A stretch of 64,000 bases of DNA from Bacteroidales bacterium (lineage in GTDB: Bacteria > Bacteroidota > Bacteroidia > Bacteroidales > Tenuifilaceae), in assembly GCA_013141385.1 (NCBI GenBank), contig JABFRB010000043.1, positions 1-64,000 of the forward strand. The letters are read 5' to 3'. The notes beneath the pieces were generated by a model, which saw only the letters and a list, made by a program, of their open reading frames with translations, ran no database searches and was not told the origin of the DNA. Every line of letters starts with the position of its first letter. The first letter of the stretch is position 1. The translations under genes and the position numbers were made by a program. Shown here in pieces: positions 15,914 to 24,791 of this stretch.

Positions 15914-17479
15914 TTAGTTTCCTCCCTCTTTTGGTCCAAGTTTAATTTGTTTAAACATAATTTTTAGCTCCGCTATAAGTAGAATTGTAAAGATTATAAA
16001 GAAAAGGAAGAATGTAACCTGTACCGCTCCAACTCCAATATTCGATACGGCGGCAGAAGTGGGCAGAATATCCTGTATAACCCAGGGTTGACGACCAACC
16101 TCAGCAACAATCCAGCCTGCTTGACTGGCAAGGTAGGCTAGGGGTATCATAAAGATTGAAGTTTTTAGTAGCCATCGTTTTTGTTCAAGATTCTTTTCGA
16201 GAATCAAGAATAAAATCAGACCAAAAAAGACAATAAATAGTAATCCTAGCCCAACCATCATCCTAAAGCTGTAAAAAACCAGAGGGACATTGGGAATGGT
16301 ACTAGATGGGTCTTTAAGATAGCCGTATCCAAAATATTCAAAATTTTCGTTAAGGATATTCTTGTGGTAAGCCATCATCTCCTTGTTTCCTTCTGCTGAT
16401 GAGGTTGTATAATCGGCAAGAGCCTGAATGGCTAACTTTCCTTTTTCAATTTTCTGAGCAGCGGAAGGAGCAACAACCTCTTTGCCATTTTTATTCTTGT
16501 AAGTGTATCCACCCTCAATTATATCTGTAATACCTGGGACAAAGGCATCCTTATCATGATATCCGAGAATTGAAAGCATCTTAGGAATTTGGATTTTAAA
16601 AATATACGGATCTTTATTGTCGTTATAAACCTTACCAGGTGTGGGAGCACCAATTACAATTAGCCCTACCCCTTCACTTCCTTTGTAAAGCCCTTCCATG
16701 GCTGCAAGTTTCATGGGTTGCTTGTGGGCAACCTCTATTGCTGAACCATCGCCAGTAAATCCTACAAATACTGATGAAATAAGTCCAAAAACCGATGCAA
16801 TTATAATACTTCGCTTTGCTAAAAGGATGTGTCGCCCTTTTAACATATACCATGCGCTTATTCCAATTACAAAAACCGATGCAAGTAAAAAGCTAGATGT
16901 AATAGTGTGTAGAAATTTATTCACTGCCACAGGAGATAATAAAACCTCCCAGAAATTAACCATCTCATTTCTCACCGTGTCGGGATTGAAATGCATACCA
17001 GCAGGGTATTGCATCCATGCATTGGCAACTAAAATCCATAAAGCCGATAGGTTTGCGCCTATAGCAACAAGCCATGTTGAGATAAGGTGAAACCTCTTAC
17101 TGACCTTATTCCAACCAAAAAACATTACTGCTATAAAAGTAGTTTCCATGAAAAATGCCATGATACCTTCAATGGCCAGAGGTGCTCCAAAAATATCGCC
17201 AACAAACCACGAGTAGTTGCTCCAGTTGGTTCCAAACTCAAACTCAAGGATTATACCCGTTGCAATCCCAATGGCAAAGTTTATCCCAAAGAGTGTCATC
17301 CAGTATTTTGTAATCTTTTTCCACTCCTCGTCCCCTGTTTTGACGTAGAGGGTCTCCATAAAGGCAATTATAAATGCCAACCCAAGGGTTAGTGGAACGA
17401 ATATCCAATGATACATGGCTGTAAGCGCAAACTGGGCTTTTGACCAGTTGACTAGCGAAAGTTCCAAACTTTCAATCAT
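15914..17479 (-). CDS. cydA: Cytochrome bd quinol oxidase subunit I
   Basis: 521 residues, the length of long Q-loop CydA proteins such as the E. coli enzyme. The N-terminal helix has the heme-ligand His in TAMYHWIFVPLTLG. A second His lies in the TITSSFLLASVF region context, the Met heme ligand in FYSFRMMVG, and the signature WIVAEVGRQPW is intact. The periplasmic Q-loop between ~240 and ~385 is long. The enzyme oxidises quinol and reduces oxygen to water with high affinity, allowing growth under microaerobic conditions and protection from oxygen. It sits between DUF4492 and cydB, with 2 nt to cydB. Confidence 0.95.
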   Translation of the reverse strand: MIESLELSLVNWSKAQFALTAMYHWIFVPLTLGLAFIIAFMETLYVKTGDEEWKKITKYWMTLFGINFAIGIATGIILEFEFGTNWSNYSWFVGDIFGAPLAIEGIMAFFMETTFIAVMFFGWNKVSKRFHLISTWLVAIGANLSALWILVANAWMQYPAGMHFNPDTVRNEMVNFWEVLLSPVAVNKFLHTITSSFLLASVFVIGISAWYMLKGRHILLAKRSIIIASVFGLISSVFVGFTGDGSAIEVAHKQPMKLAAMEGLYKGSEGVGLIVIGAPTPGKVYNDNKDPYIFKIQIPKMLSILGYHDKDAFVPGITDIIEGGYTYKNKNGKEVVAPSAAQKIEKGKLAIQALADYTTSSAEGNKEMMAYHKNILNENFEYFGYGYLKDPSSTIPNVPLVFYSFRMMVGLGLLFIVFFGLILFLILEKNLEQKRWLLKTSIFMIPLAYLASQAGWIVAEVGRQPWVIQDILPTSAAVSNIGVGAVQVTFFLFFIIFTILLIAELKIMFKQIKLGPKEGGN

Positions 17480-17488
17480 ATTTGATAA

Positions 17489-17707
17489 CTATTTTTTATT
17501 CGTTAGCTGTTCAAGTACGTGGCGACTTCTATCTTCGTCGTTTTTAAAGTTCTTCTTTAATAAATCAGGAAAAAAGAAGAGTTTGAGGATAAAAAACATT
17601 ATGAAAAGTTTGATGATTATGATTGTCCAAAGGGTCTTCCCAATGGTCATGCTTTTAAAACCATCATAATAAAACCGAATTATGGATTTGATTGGATTGT
17701 TCGACAT
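17489..17707 (-). CDS. DUF4492 family small membrane protein of the cytochrome bd operon
   Basis: A 72-residue protein with a single strongly hydrophobic helix (TLWTIIIIKLFIMFFILKLFFF) preceded by the conserved-looking IIRFYYDGFKSMTIGKTLW segment. It matches the DUF4492 pattern: short proteins encoded directly upstream of cydA in Bacteroidota and some Campylobacterota. The gene ends 10 nt before the cydA start, so it is cotranscribed. Role unknown; assembly or stabilisation of the bd oxidase is the obvious guess. Confidence 0.85.
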   Translation of the reverse strand: MSNNPIKSIIRFYYDGFKSMTIGKTLWTIIIIKLFIMFFILKLFFFPDLLKKNFKNDEDRSRHVLEQLTNKK

Positions 17708-17727
17708 TTTACTGTTATTTATATTAT

Positions 17728-17735
17728 CAAAAATA
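17728..17735 (-). promoter_or_regulatory. Promoter -7 box of the cytochrome bd operon
   Basis: Minus-strand TATTTTTG fits the Bacteroidota TAnnTTTG box. It ends 20 nt upstream of the DUF4492 start, leaving a short leader. No convincing -33 TTTG was seen. Confidence 0.5.
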
Positions 17736-17932
17736 AGGTTTTTATAAATACCATGGGCTAAAGGATTGTACTAAAATTATTGTTTAAACAACAAATGAAA
17801 GGTTAAAATGATTAGCAGGGTTAGAAATAAATTCAGAAAAGTTGATTCGGGGTAGCGGTTTGGCAAATTGAAAAGAAATAATCATTTTTACAATCGCTGA
17901 TTTAATAATGTATTCATTGATTTTATTTTACT

Positions 17933-19285
17933 ATGCCTACAGATAGAGAGAGAATTGAGCAATGGTCACTTGGTTATCACTTGTTGAAATCGTATCACGA
18001 TTTTTTTTTCAAAATCTACTTTAATACAACTGTTGTTGGTATTAAAGATATTCCATTTGATAAAAGTTTGATACTTGCAGCTAATCATCAAAATTCGTTG
18101 GTTGACGCATTAGCAGTGCTCAGCTCCCGTAGATGGCAACTCGTTTATTTGGCAAGGGCTGATGTGTTCAAAACATCAACTTTAAGGAAAATTCTGACTT
18201 TCATTAAAATTATGCCTGTATACCGTATTCGTGATGGGTATCAGAATCTACAGCTAAATGATGATATATTTCGAAAAACTTTAGATGTTCTAAAAAACCA
18301 TCGAGGTATAGGCATTCTACCTGAAGGTAACCATTTTGGACAACGTAGACTTCGTCCGCTAAAGAAGGGGATTGCCCGAATTGCATTTCAAGCCGAAGAT
18401 GCTTGCGAGGGTAAACTGAATATTCATATAATTCCTGTTGGCCTAAATTATAGTAATTACGTTAATTTCAGGAGTAAACTACTTGTTCGTTTTGGTCAAC
18501 CCATTGATATCAGCAAATATCTCGATTTATATCGCCAAAACCCAGCTCTTGCCTATAATGCCCTTATAGAGGAACTTGAGGTTGGGATGAAGGCTGAGAT
18601 GATTCAGATTGATGATGAGGCGTACTATGATGAGTACGAGATGCTCAGAGAGATATTTACCCCAATGCATATCAAAGATAAAAAGTTGCCTAAACACCTA
18701 AACTCTCAGTTTGAGGTAGACAAAAAAATGATTGCTGCCGTTGATAAATTCAAAACAAATAGTCCTGGGCAATTTCAAAACCTAATGGACGAAGTTAAAT
18801 CCTACTCAAAGCTGATATCTGAAACAGGTTTATCGTCCAATTCGATTCAAGCAAAAGGTATTAAACTTTGGAGTTTGCTGATAAAACTTCCATTACTTTT
18901 AATCACTCTCCCTCTATTTGTTGGTGGGTTTGTAAATAATATAATTCCTATTGCTGTTACTAACAAAGCCAGTAAAAAAATTAAAGATGTTCAGTTTATC
19001 AGTTCTATTCGGCTTGTAGTGGGAATGTTTATTTTCCCAATTATGTTTATAATTCAAACTCTAGTTTTTTGGGCAATATCAGGAAATGGGATTTATTCAT
19101 TGTGCTATTTAATTAGCCTTCCGTTGGGAGCAGTTATGGCTTACTTATGGCGTAAATATGCTTTAAAGGCTATTGAAGATATTAAATGGGTTATTTGTAA
19201 GTTTAGAAATCCCGAAAAGACAACAAGGTTGATTCAACTTAATAATTCAATTTACAATACGATATCACCATCAATAGAAAAATAG
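17933..19285 (+). CDS. Large PlsC-type acyltransferase (1-acyl-glycerol-3-phosphate family)
   Basis: 450 residues. The N-terminal ~220 residues are a PlsC acyltransferase domain: the catalytic region NHQNSLVDAL (His with Asp) and the LPEGNHF block, which replaces the more usual EGTR. A long helical linker follows, then three hydrophobic segments between ~315 and ~415 (LPLLLITLPLFVGG, LVVGMFIFPIMFIIQTLVF, SLCYLISLPLGAVMAYLW). This domain layout is common in Bacteroidota, where such proteins are annotated as phospholipid/glycerol acyltransferases of the inner membrane. It transfers an acyl chain to a lipid acceptor; the exact acceptor is unknown. Separate from the smaller PlsC at 20395. Confidence 0.85.
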   Translation: MPTDRERIEQWSLGYHLLKSYHDFFFKIYFNTTVVGIKDIPFDKSLILAANHQNSLVDALAVLSSRRWQLVYLARADVFKTSTLRKILTFIKIMPVYRIRDGYQNLQLNDDIFRKTLDVLKNHRGIGILPEGNHFGQRRLRPLKKGIARIAFQAEDACEGKLNIHIIPVGLNYSNYVNFRSKLLVRFGQPIDISKYLDLYRQNPALAYNALIEELEVGMKAEMIQIDDEAYYDEYEMLREIFTPMHIKDKKLPKHLNSQFEVDKKMIAAVDKFKTNSPGQFQNLMDEVKSYSKLISETGLSSNSIQAKGIKLWSLLIKLPLLLITLPLFVGGFVNNIIPIAVTNKASKKIKDVQFISSIRLVVGMFIFPIMFIIQTLVFWAISGNGIYSLCYLISLPLGAVMAYLWRKYALKAIEDIKWVICKFRNPEKTTRLIQLNNSIYNTISPSIEK

Positions 19286-19302
19286 TATCATTCCAAAATA
19301 AA

Positions 19303-19335
19303 AAAGAGACTTTAGTTGAAGTCTCTTTTTTTATT
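19303..19335. terminator. Bidirectional rho-independent terminator
   Basis: Stem aaagagactt / aagtctcttt (19303-19312 and 19319-19328) with a 6-base loop, T-run after it on the + strand and A-run before it. It lies between the convergent acyltransferase and proline dehydrogenase genes and can serve both. Confidence 0.85.
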
Positions 19336-19336
19336 T

Positions 19337-20335
19337 TTATCCCCTAAAAAACAATGCTTTTATTATGAGGCTTGCCATTTTGGGATTCTCCTTTAAACGA
19401 CGTGTTGAGTAGCCAAACCATTGCTTGCCGAATGGAACGTATACTCGCATTGTATGTCCTTTGCTTAATATAGATTTTCGTAATTCAGGGGTTACACCAT
19501 AGAGCATCTGGAATTCATACAAGTTTTTTGGTACACTATGCTTTTGGATGAGTTTATATGCGCCATCTATCAAGGGTTTATCATGCGTGGCAATTCCGGG
19601 ATAGACACCATTCTTAAACATAAAATCAAGATCCTCAAGGTAATGCTCATTCACCTCCTCGTATTTCTTATATGCTATTGCAGCGGGTTCAACGTATATG
19701 CCTTTACATAAGCGGTAGCTGAGGGGAACTTCTCTAGTATGGATGTCCATTAAGTCCTGAAGATCTTGCAAGGTGCGTTTAAGATACGCCTGTACAACCA
19801 ACCCCACATTTTTAGGGAATTCTACTTTCAATCTACGATAAAGTTCTATCTCCATATCGGTACAAGGCGAATCCTCCATATCAACTCTAATAAAATTGCC
19901 ATACGATGCAGCCTTCGCAACAATCTCGCGGATATGATTGTAGCAAACCTCCTTGTCCAAGAGCAATCCGAACATGGTTGGCTTTAATGAGTAATTCCCA
20001 TCAATATTCTCCTTCTGAATTTTATCTATTAGTTCAATATACTCAACCTTATTCCTTTGAGCTTCATCAAGGGTTTTTATGAATTCGCCAAGGATATCAA
20101 TGGTTACTTTAATTCCTTGAGCATTCAGCTCCTTAGATGCTCTAATTGCATCCTCAACACTCTCGCCAGCGATATATCGCTTCGAAAAAATCCAGATTAG
20201 TTTCTTAGGGAAATAGGGCAACATTGCTGCAATCATCTTATTAAACATCCCTATCAATTTAAATAGTTTGTAGTCAAATTCAAAAAATTTTTCCGTGCCG
20301 ATACTTTTAACAACGGAAGGCAAAAAAGGTTTCAA
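19337..20335 (-). CDS. Proline dehydrogenase
   Basis: 332 residues, the single-domain PRODH form rather than the PutA fusion. FAD/proline-site motifs are in order: RVDMED, LVVQAYLKRT, YRLCKGIY, GIATHD, EFQMLYGV and the C-terminal YVPFGKQWFGYSTRRLKENP, whose Arg pair binds the proline carboxylate. It oxidises proline to pyrroline-5-carboxylate and passes electrons to the quinone pool, which fits the nearby bd oxidase. The P5C dehydrogenase partner is not in the window. Confidence 0.92.
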   Translation of the reverse strand: MKPFLPSVVKSIGTEKFFEFDYKLFKLIGMFNKMIAAMLPYFPKKLIWIFSKRYIAGESVEDAIRASKELNAQGIKVTIDILGEFIKTLDEAQRNKVEYIELIDKIQKENIDGNYSLKPTMFGLLLDKEVCYNHIREIVAKAASYGNFIRVDMEDSPCTDMEIELYRRLKVEFPKNVGLVVQAYLKRTLQDLQDLMDIHTREVPLSYRLCKGIYVEPAAIAYKKYEEVNEHYLEDLDFMFKNGVYPGIATHDKPLIDGAYKLIQKHSVPKNLYEFQMLYGVTPELRKSILSKGHTMRVYVPFGKQWFGYSTRRLKENPKMASLIIKALFFRG

Positions 20336-20394
20336 AAACTTTATGATAGAAAATAATAAAAATAGCTAGTATGATAGATTAATTTAGAAATGTG

Positions 20395-21162
20395 CTAACT
20401 GTAATACTTCGGGGCTATCTTCTTATGCTCTTCTGTAAGTAGCTGATGCATCTCTTTCGAAATATCTGCAAGACTTTTATCCTTAAATGAATCGTAAGGT
20501 ATCTCTGGTAGAACATGTATTACAAAAGTTTGACGGCCTCCAACCATGCCGCTTTTAGGAAGCGTTTCTAGCGTTCCGTTAATAACCACTGGAAGAATGG
20601 CAACCTCTGCTCTTTTTGCTATTATAAATGCCCCATCTTTAAATCGTTTGATAACTCCATCTTCCGAACGTGTTCCTTCTGGGAAAATAAGGATTGAACT
20701 ACCCTGATTCAAATGGTTAACGGCTTTCTGCATCATCTCTAAAGCACTTTTAGGGCTATTCCGATCAATTGGGACATGTTTGTTAAGTCTTAAATTCCAA
20801 CCTACAAAGGGAACTTTAAAAAGTTCACGTTTAGCTATCCATTTAAAATGGGTTAGCAAGCGATAGAGCACTACAATATCCATAGCGCTTTGATGATTGG
20901 AAATAATCACATATGTTTTCTTTTTCTTGATGTTTTCACCCCCCTTTATATTGATCTTCCAAAGTGGGTTTAACCAAACATATATTAACGCCCAGAAAAT
21001 AGAATACCTATGTAGAACCCAGGTTCGTTTATCCCACCAAAAAGTCAAAAGCCAGATAATAAAATCAACTATAAAAAGAGGAAAACATGATATGATCATG
21101 AATGACCAAACTATTATTGAGTAGATTATCTGAACTATTTTGAGGAACGGATTTGTTCTCAT
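20395..21162 (-). CDS. 1-acyl-sn-glycerol-3-phosphate acyltransferase
   Basis: 255 residues with N-terminal hydrophobic helices (IVWSFMIISCFPLFIVDFIIWLL) and the full PlsC signature: NHQSAMD (HX4D), RNSPKSALEMM, FPEGTRS and LPVVINGTL. This is the classical lysophosphatidic acid acyltransferase making phosphatidic acid at the inner membrane. A second, divergent family member lies at 17933. It could be called plsC, but with two homologues near each other the symbol is left blank. Confidence 0.9.
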   Translation of the reverse strand: MRTNPFLKIVQIIYSIIVWSFMIISCFPLFIVDFIIWLLTFWWDKRTWVLHRYSIFWALIYVWLNPLWKINIKGGENIKKKKTYVIISNHQSAMDIVVLYRLLTHFKWIAKRELFKVPFVGWNLRLNKHVPIDRNSPKSALEMMQKAVNHLNQGSSILIFPEGTRSEDGVIKRFKDGAFIIAKRAEVAILPVVINGTLETLPKSGMVGGRQTFVIHVLPEIPYDSFKDKSLADISKEMHQLLTEEHKKIAPKYYS

Positions 21163-21230
21163 ATCAATGATTTGCTATTTTTGAAAATTAGATGCAACAA
21201 AAATAAGATAACAAAAAAAACTAAACAAGT

Positions 21231-21569
21231 ATGCAGCCATTCAAATACGGACAAGTTATTGCCATGTGGTTACTCCGAATAACCCTAGCACTTTACTTAT
21301 TCCTCAGCTATATTAACAAATTAAGTCCAATTAATTTTGAAAGCATTCGGTTTTATATTGCATTGGCATTTGTAATTTTTGCGGTTCTGCTGCTTATCGG
21401 AGGATTTCTATCAAAGCCTGGTTTGACCGTGATATCAGGCCTAATAATTTTCTTGCTCTCGGTTTATCAAATAGTTATTTCGTTTAATGGTCGAATTGAT
21501 ATAGGCTTAGCGATGTATCTTTTCCCTCTTTCAATAGGATTCTTTTTCTTATGTCAAGGGAATAAATAA
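21231..21569 (+). CDS. Four-helix membrane protein, DoxX-like, unknown function
   Basis: 112 residues with four predicted transmembrane helices (VIAMWLLRITLALYLFLSYIN, FYIALAFVIFAVLLLIGGFL, TVISGLIIFLLSVYQIVI, LAMYLFPLSIGFFFLC). The size and spacing resemble DoxX/SURF4-like small membrane proteins, but no diagnostic motif is clear. It is divergent from the plsC gene, 69 nt apart, and 109 nt from the next gene. No function is assigned. Confidence 0.6.
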   Translation: MQPFKYGQVIAMWLLRITLALYLFLSYINKLSPINFESIRFYIALAFVIFAVLLLIGGFLSKPGLTVISGLIIFLLSVYQIVISFNGRIDIGLAMYLFPLSIGFFFLCQGNK

Positions 21570-21677
21570 TTGTAACTATTTTTCTCTTTGATTCGTTATG
21601 CCTATATGTTAAATTTAGATTTTAATTAATGGGTACTTGGCATTGACTTTGTGTATTTATAACAAAATCATACTATT

Positions 21678-22259
21678 ATGTTTAAACTATTCAAAAGGGT
21701 TAGTATACTAAAGCATATTTTACTATTTCTCTTTATTATGCTTTTGGCATTTTCAGGATGGAGCCAGAATGCCACAGAAAAAGCGGACACCATAATTCTT
21801 GTTAGCGGGAAAAAACTTTTGGGCAAAATTCACGGAGTATCTTCCTCAAAAGTCTCATACTACCCATTAAATAAATCGAAGATGGAGGAGTTGGCTCGGA
21901 AACAAATTCACAAGATCCGTTATAGTACAGGTAGAGTTGAGATGTTCAATAAACCAGCCTTTGAAATGGTTGCGGTGGGTGATTTTAAAACCATTGTTTT
22001 AACTGATAACCCAGAAGAGGTAAATGGTTTATATGAATTAGGTAAAGTTGATGCCCAATCATCAAAGAATGCTAGGGATGCCAAATCGGCACAGCAAAGT
22101 GCAAACATTCGACTCCAGAAAAAGGCAGCCAATATGGGTGCATACATGGTACTAATTAAGAAGAGAGAATCAAAGGGTGGTTATGGTGAAGTTCCCACAC
22201 ATCTCGTTGAGGGTGTTGCCTATGGTCTGGAGCCACCCAAAGAGCAACCGAAGAAATAG
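21678..22259 (+). CDS. Exported protein of unknown function
   Basis: 193 residues with a clear signal peptide (HILLFLFIMLLAFSGWSQ, cleavage probably after WSQ). The mature part begins with ADTIILVSGKKLLGKIHGVSSSKVSYYPL, a small beta-rich motif seen in several exported Bacteroidota proteins that describe 'a key and a value'; then an Ala/Ser/Lys-rich helical segment (SSKNARDAKSAQQSANIRLQ). No enzymatic motif is recognised. It is a single-gene unit followed by a foldback repeat. Confidence 0.6.
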   Translation: MFKLFKRVSILKHILLFLFIMLLAFSGWSQNATEKADTIILVSGKKLLGKIHGVSSSKVSYYPLNKSKMEELARKQIHKIRYSTGRVEMFNKPAFEMVAVGDFKTIVLTDNPEEVNGLYELGKVDAQSSKNARDAKSAQQSANIRLQKKAANMGAYMVLIKKRESKGGYGEVPTHLVEGVAYGLEPPKEQPKK

Positions 22260-22321
22260 AGTGACTTTTTCATGCTACTCACTCTTTAAAGCATCAAAAT
22301 ATTTCTCGTAAAAACATAAAC

Positions 22322-22475
22322 AAAGAGGCTGTCCAAGAAGTCAATTAACCGCAAGGTATTATAAGATTTCGCAAAGTTCGCAAAGAATGTATTGTTTAAT
22401 GATTATTTGCGCTCTTTGCGTTTTTTTCTTCGCAGGCTCTGCGGTTAATAGTTAATCTTTTGGGACAGCCTCTTT
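22322..22475. repeat. Nested foldback / MITE-like element
   Basis: The outer arms aaagaggctgtcc (22322-22334) and ggacagcctcttt (22463-22475) are perfect complements. Inside, ttaaccgca-type (about 22345) pairs with tgcggttaa (about 22438), and cgcaaagttcgcaaag pairs loosely with ctctttgcg. The whole 154-bp unit can fold into one long hairpin. It is between the exported-protein gene and the MBL gene and may serve as terminator for both. Confidence 0.75.
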
Positions 22476-22512
22476 TATTTATATCAAGAAAATGCTTTGT
22501 CTAAAAGTTAAA

Positions 22513-23424
22513 TTATTTCTCAACAGGTATTGTAACAAGTGCATCCCCATTCCTTTCAATACGAACCATTTCTGGCAAATGTGCTGCGGCAATAATAGCA
22601 TGTGATATAGCCGCACGGCTAAAAAAATCGATACGTGTAGCAATTGCCATTTTACCATCGCTGTCGAATGCAACACCAGCCGATGGGTGCTTGAACTGAA
22701 CGGCACCAAAATGGATTAAATCGCCAATGCACCAAAGCTCACTGCCTTTCGATGAAAACGAAAATACCGTATGCCCGGGAGTATGACCGAACGCAGACAG
22801 AGCCTTAATGCCATCGCCAAGATCCTCGCTGGGTTGAAAAGTTTTGTATGAGTTTGCCGAGAGGTATGGAGTCAATATAGCCTTAATTTTTGCTGCCCGC
22901 TGGCGTAAATTTGCAGGTATCAAAGAAGAGTCTTGCATCCAAAAATCACTCTCCGTTTGCGATGCACGGACAATTGCATTTGGGAATAAACGTTTTCCAT
23001 CAGGCGAAACCAATCCGCCGATATGATCAAAATGGAAATGGGTGATAAGTATAAGATCGATTTTGGAAGGATCAACCCCTGCATTTTTCAGCTGTTCCAA
23101 AAGATACCCCGAATCCTCGCCGGGATATTTTCCAACCCCAGCATCAACTAAAACTATATGGTTTGGGGTTTGCACAAGATAAGCATTCACTGGAGTCCAT
23201 GCCGAGTCAACGCCCCCCGTTAAGCTAAGCGCATCTTTTTGGTCAATTCCCGAAAGGAGGGATAGCTTAAGGTACATTTGAGCATCCTGAAGCGTGCGAA
23301 CTTTAACATCACCAACCACTATATCATGGTTCATATACTTAATTTGTCCGGTTGATATTGAGGTGAACATTACTATAGCCATAGCAGATAGAAATACATC
23401 TCGGGAAATAGTTTTTATACCCAT
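22513..23424 (-). CDS. Exported metallo-beta-lactamase-fold hydrolase
   Basis: 303 residues from ATG 23424; the start is fixed by a strong ribosome-binding site (AAAGGAGG, positions 23432-23439), even though an open frame extends to 23568. A signal peptide follows (FLSAMAIVMFTSISTGQ). The zinc motif HFHFDHIGG (HxHxDH), the later His in HTPGHTVF and Asp in CIGDLIHFG are all present. This matches quorum-quenching/AttM-like MBL-fold hydrolases but not a true beta-lactamase with certainty. It would hydrolyse a lactone, thioester or similar bond in the periplasm. No operon partner. Confidence 0.85.
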   Translation of the reverse strand: MGIKTISRDVFLSAMAIVMFTSISTGQIKYMNHDIVVGDVKVRTLQDAQMYLKLSLLSGIDQKDALSLTGGVDSAWTPVNAYLVQTPNHIVLVDAGVGKYPGEDSGYLLEQLKNAGVDPSKIDLILITHFHFDHIGGLVSPDGKRLFPNAIVRASQTESDFWMQDSSLIPANLRQRAAKIKAILTPYLSANSYKTFQPSEDLGDGIKALSAFGHTPGHTVFSFSSKGSELWCIGDLIHFGAVQFKHPSAGVAFDSDGKMAIATRIDFFSRAAISHAIIAAAHLPEMVRIERNGDALVTIPVEK

Positions 23425-23431
23425 TTTAATT

Positions 23432-23439
23432 CCTCCTTT
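23432..23439 (-). promoter_or_regulatory. Strong ribosome-binding site of the MBL hydrolase
   Basis: Minus-strand AAAGGAGG seven bases upstream of ATG 23424. Such a perfect site is unusual in this window and decides the start. Confidence 0.8.
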
Positions 23440-23587
23440 AGTTTTTAATAGATCTAATTTTGATACAAAAATACAAACATTTTTGTGGCGAAAAATGTTT
23501 GGTGATTTAAGCAGATTGTCATAGTTAGTGTGAACTTGATGTAAGCATAACATATAGATCCTGACCATAGTGATAGATTATTACTTT

Positions 23588-23640
23588 GTCATGCTGAACG
23601 GAGTGAAGCATCTAAGATCCTTCGCTTCGCTCAGGATGAC
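23588..23640. repeat. Dispersed foldback repeat, copy 1
   Basis: The left half gtcatgctgaacggagtgaa and the right half (ending gctcaggatgac) are imperfect reverse complements over ~26 bp. The same unit occurs at 60597-60663 with an 14-bp longer centre, and similarity continues outward into ttacattga-type flanks. This word family is widespread in intergenic DNA of Bacteroidota. Confidence 0.8.
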
Positions 23641-23700
23641 AGTTTACATTGAACTTACGTTAAAATAACAATTCTTAAGTAAACAACATTGATTCAGAAA

Positions 23701-24681
23701 TCAGAATAACCCCATTAAAATCCTATCTACAGTTAGGTTTGGATTGATTTTTTCTAACCCAGCGGTTGATATTTTTTCTGCAATAGCATCAATATCATGA
23801 GGGCAATCAGTGAGCGTTTGCTCAATTTTTAAAAGATATTCTTTATTCAACAAATTTCCATTCAGCTTAACTTCACGAATTATTCCCTTATCAACGCTAA
23901 TCATAACTCCTAAAATATTCTCCCCAATAAGAATTTCTTTATTCAATGTATAAGTAGGGGAGTAGCCAAAATTCCATTCCCATGTTGAGTACTTAGTATC
24001 TACTAACCCATTAATTATATTGATATCGTTGTTGCTAAGTTGATAGCTTTTGCTGCTCTTAAAGACTTGTTTTATATGGGTGGCAATTAAGTCGGCAAAT
24101 TCGGTAATGGTAATTGGTTCTTTTAAAAACTCGGAGATGTTCGCAACTTGGCTTCGGATAGATTTTACCGCCTTATCGGAATAGGTATTCGGGTTGATTT
24201 TAATAGATTCATTCAACTCATCCAGATTCGAGGAGAATAGCAATGTTCCGTGATGAAGAACCCTGTTTTTATAAACATGCTCCGCATTTCCCGATATCTT
24301 TTTATCACCAACCCTGATATCGTTTTTACCTCCCAGTTTAGCACCAATGCTCAGTTTTTGAAGTACATCGATAATTGGCTGTGTGAACTTTTTGAAATCT
24401 ACCAGATTTCCTTCCGAACCGTTAGCAATGAAGGTGTAGTTAAGGTTGCCTAAATCGTGGTAAACAGTTCCACCACCCGATAATCTACGGATAACATTAA
24501 GTTTATTCCTCTTTACGTATTCAAGATTTATTTCAGCCAGAGTATTTTGATGCTTCCCAACAATAATGGATGGTTCGTTACGATAAAGAATAAAAATGTC
24601 ATCGGAAAATTTTTTTAGCAAATATTCCTCTGAGGCAATATTGAAGTAGGGATTTGTTGATGTTTGTTGAATTAGGAGCAT
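23701..24681 (-). CDS. lplA: Lipoate-protein ligase A
   Basis: 326 residues with the LplA signatures RRLSGGGTVYHDLGNLNYTF, the lysine-binding KKISGNAEH segment and HHGTLLFSS, followed by a C-terminal accessory domain (~250-326). It activates free lipoate with ATP and attaches it to E2/H proteins. The genome also carries the biosynthetic pair lipB/lipA at 57-58.5 kb, so both salvage and de novo routes exist. No operon partner. Confidence 0.9.
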   Translation of the reverse strand: MLLIQQTSTNPYFNIASEEYLLKKFSDDIFILYRNEPSIIVGKHQNTLAEINLEYVKRNKLNVIRRLSGGGTVYHDLGNLNYTFIANGSEGNLVDFKKFTQPIIDVLQKLSIGAKLGGKNDIRVGDKKISGNAEHVYKNRVLHHGTLLFSSNLDELNESIKINPNTYSDKAVKSIRSQVANISEFLKEPITITEFADLIATHIKQVFKSSKSYQLSNNDINIINGLVDTKYSTWEWNFGYSPTYTLNKEILIGENILGVMISVDKGIIREVKLNGNLLNKEYLLKIEQTLTDCPHDIDAIAEKISTAGLEKINPNLTVDRILMGLF

Positions 24682-24684
24682 ATA

Positions 24685-24715
24685 AAAGTGCCTAGAGTTA
24701 AAAGTGCCTAGAGTT
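24685..24715. repeat. Short tandem direct repeat
   Basis: Two copies of aaaagtgcctagagtt in tandem just upstream of lplA, with an inverted ttaaggcacttt at about 24760. Word typical of Bacteroidota spacer DNA; possible role not evident. Confidence 0.6.
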
Positions 24716-24791
24716 TGTAGTGTGTAAAATATAAAGTTTTCAAGTACTCCAAACTTAAGGCACTTTCTAACATGAATATTAAAGACCTAAA

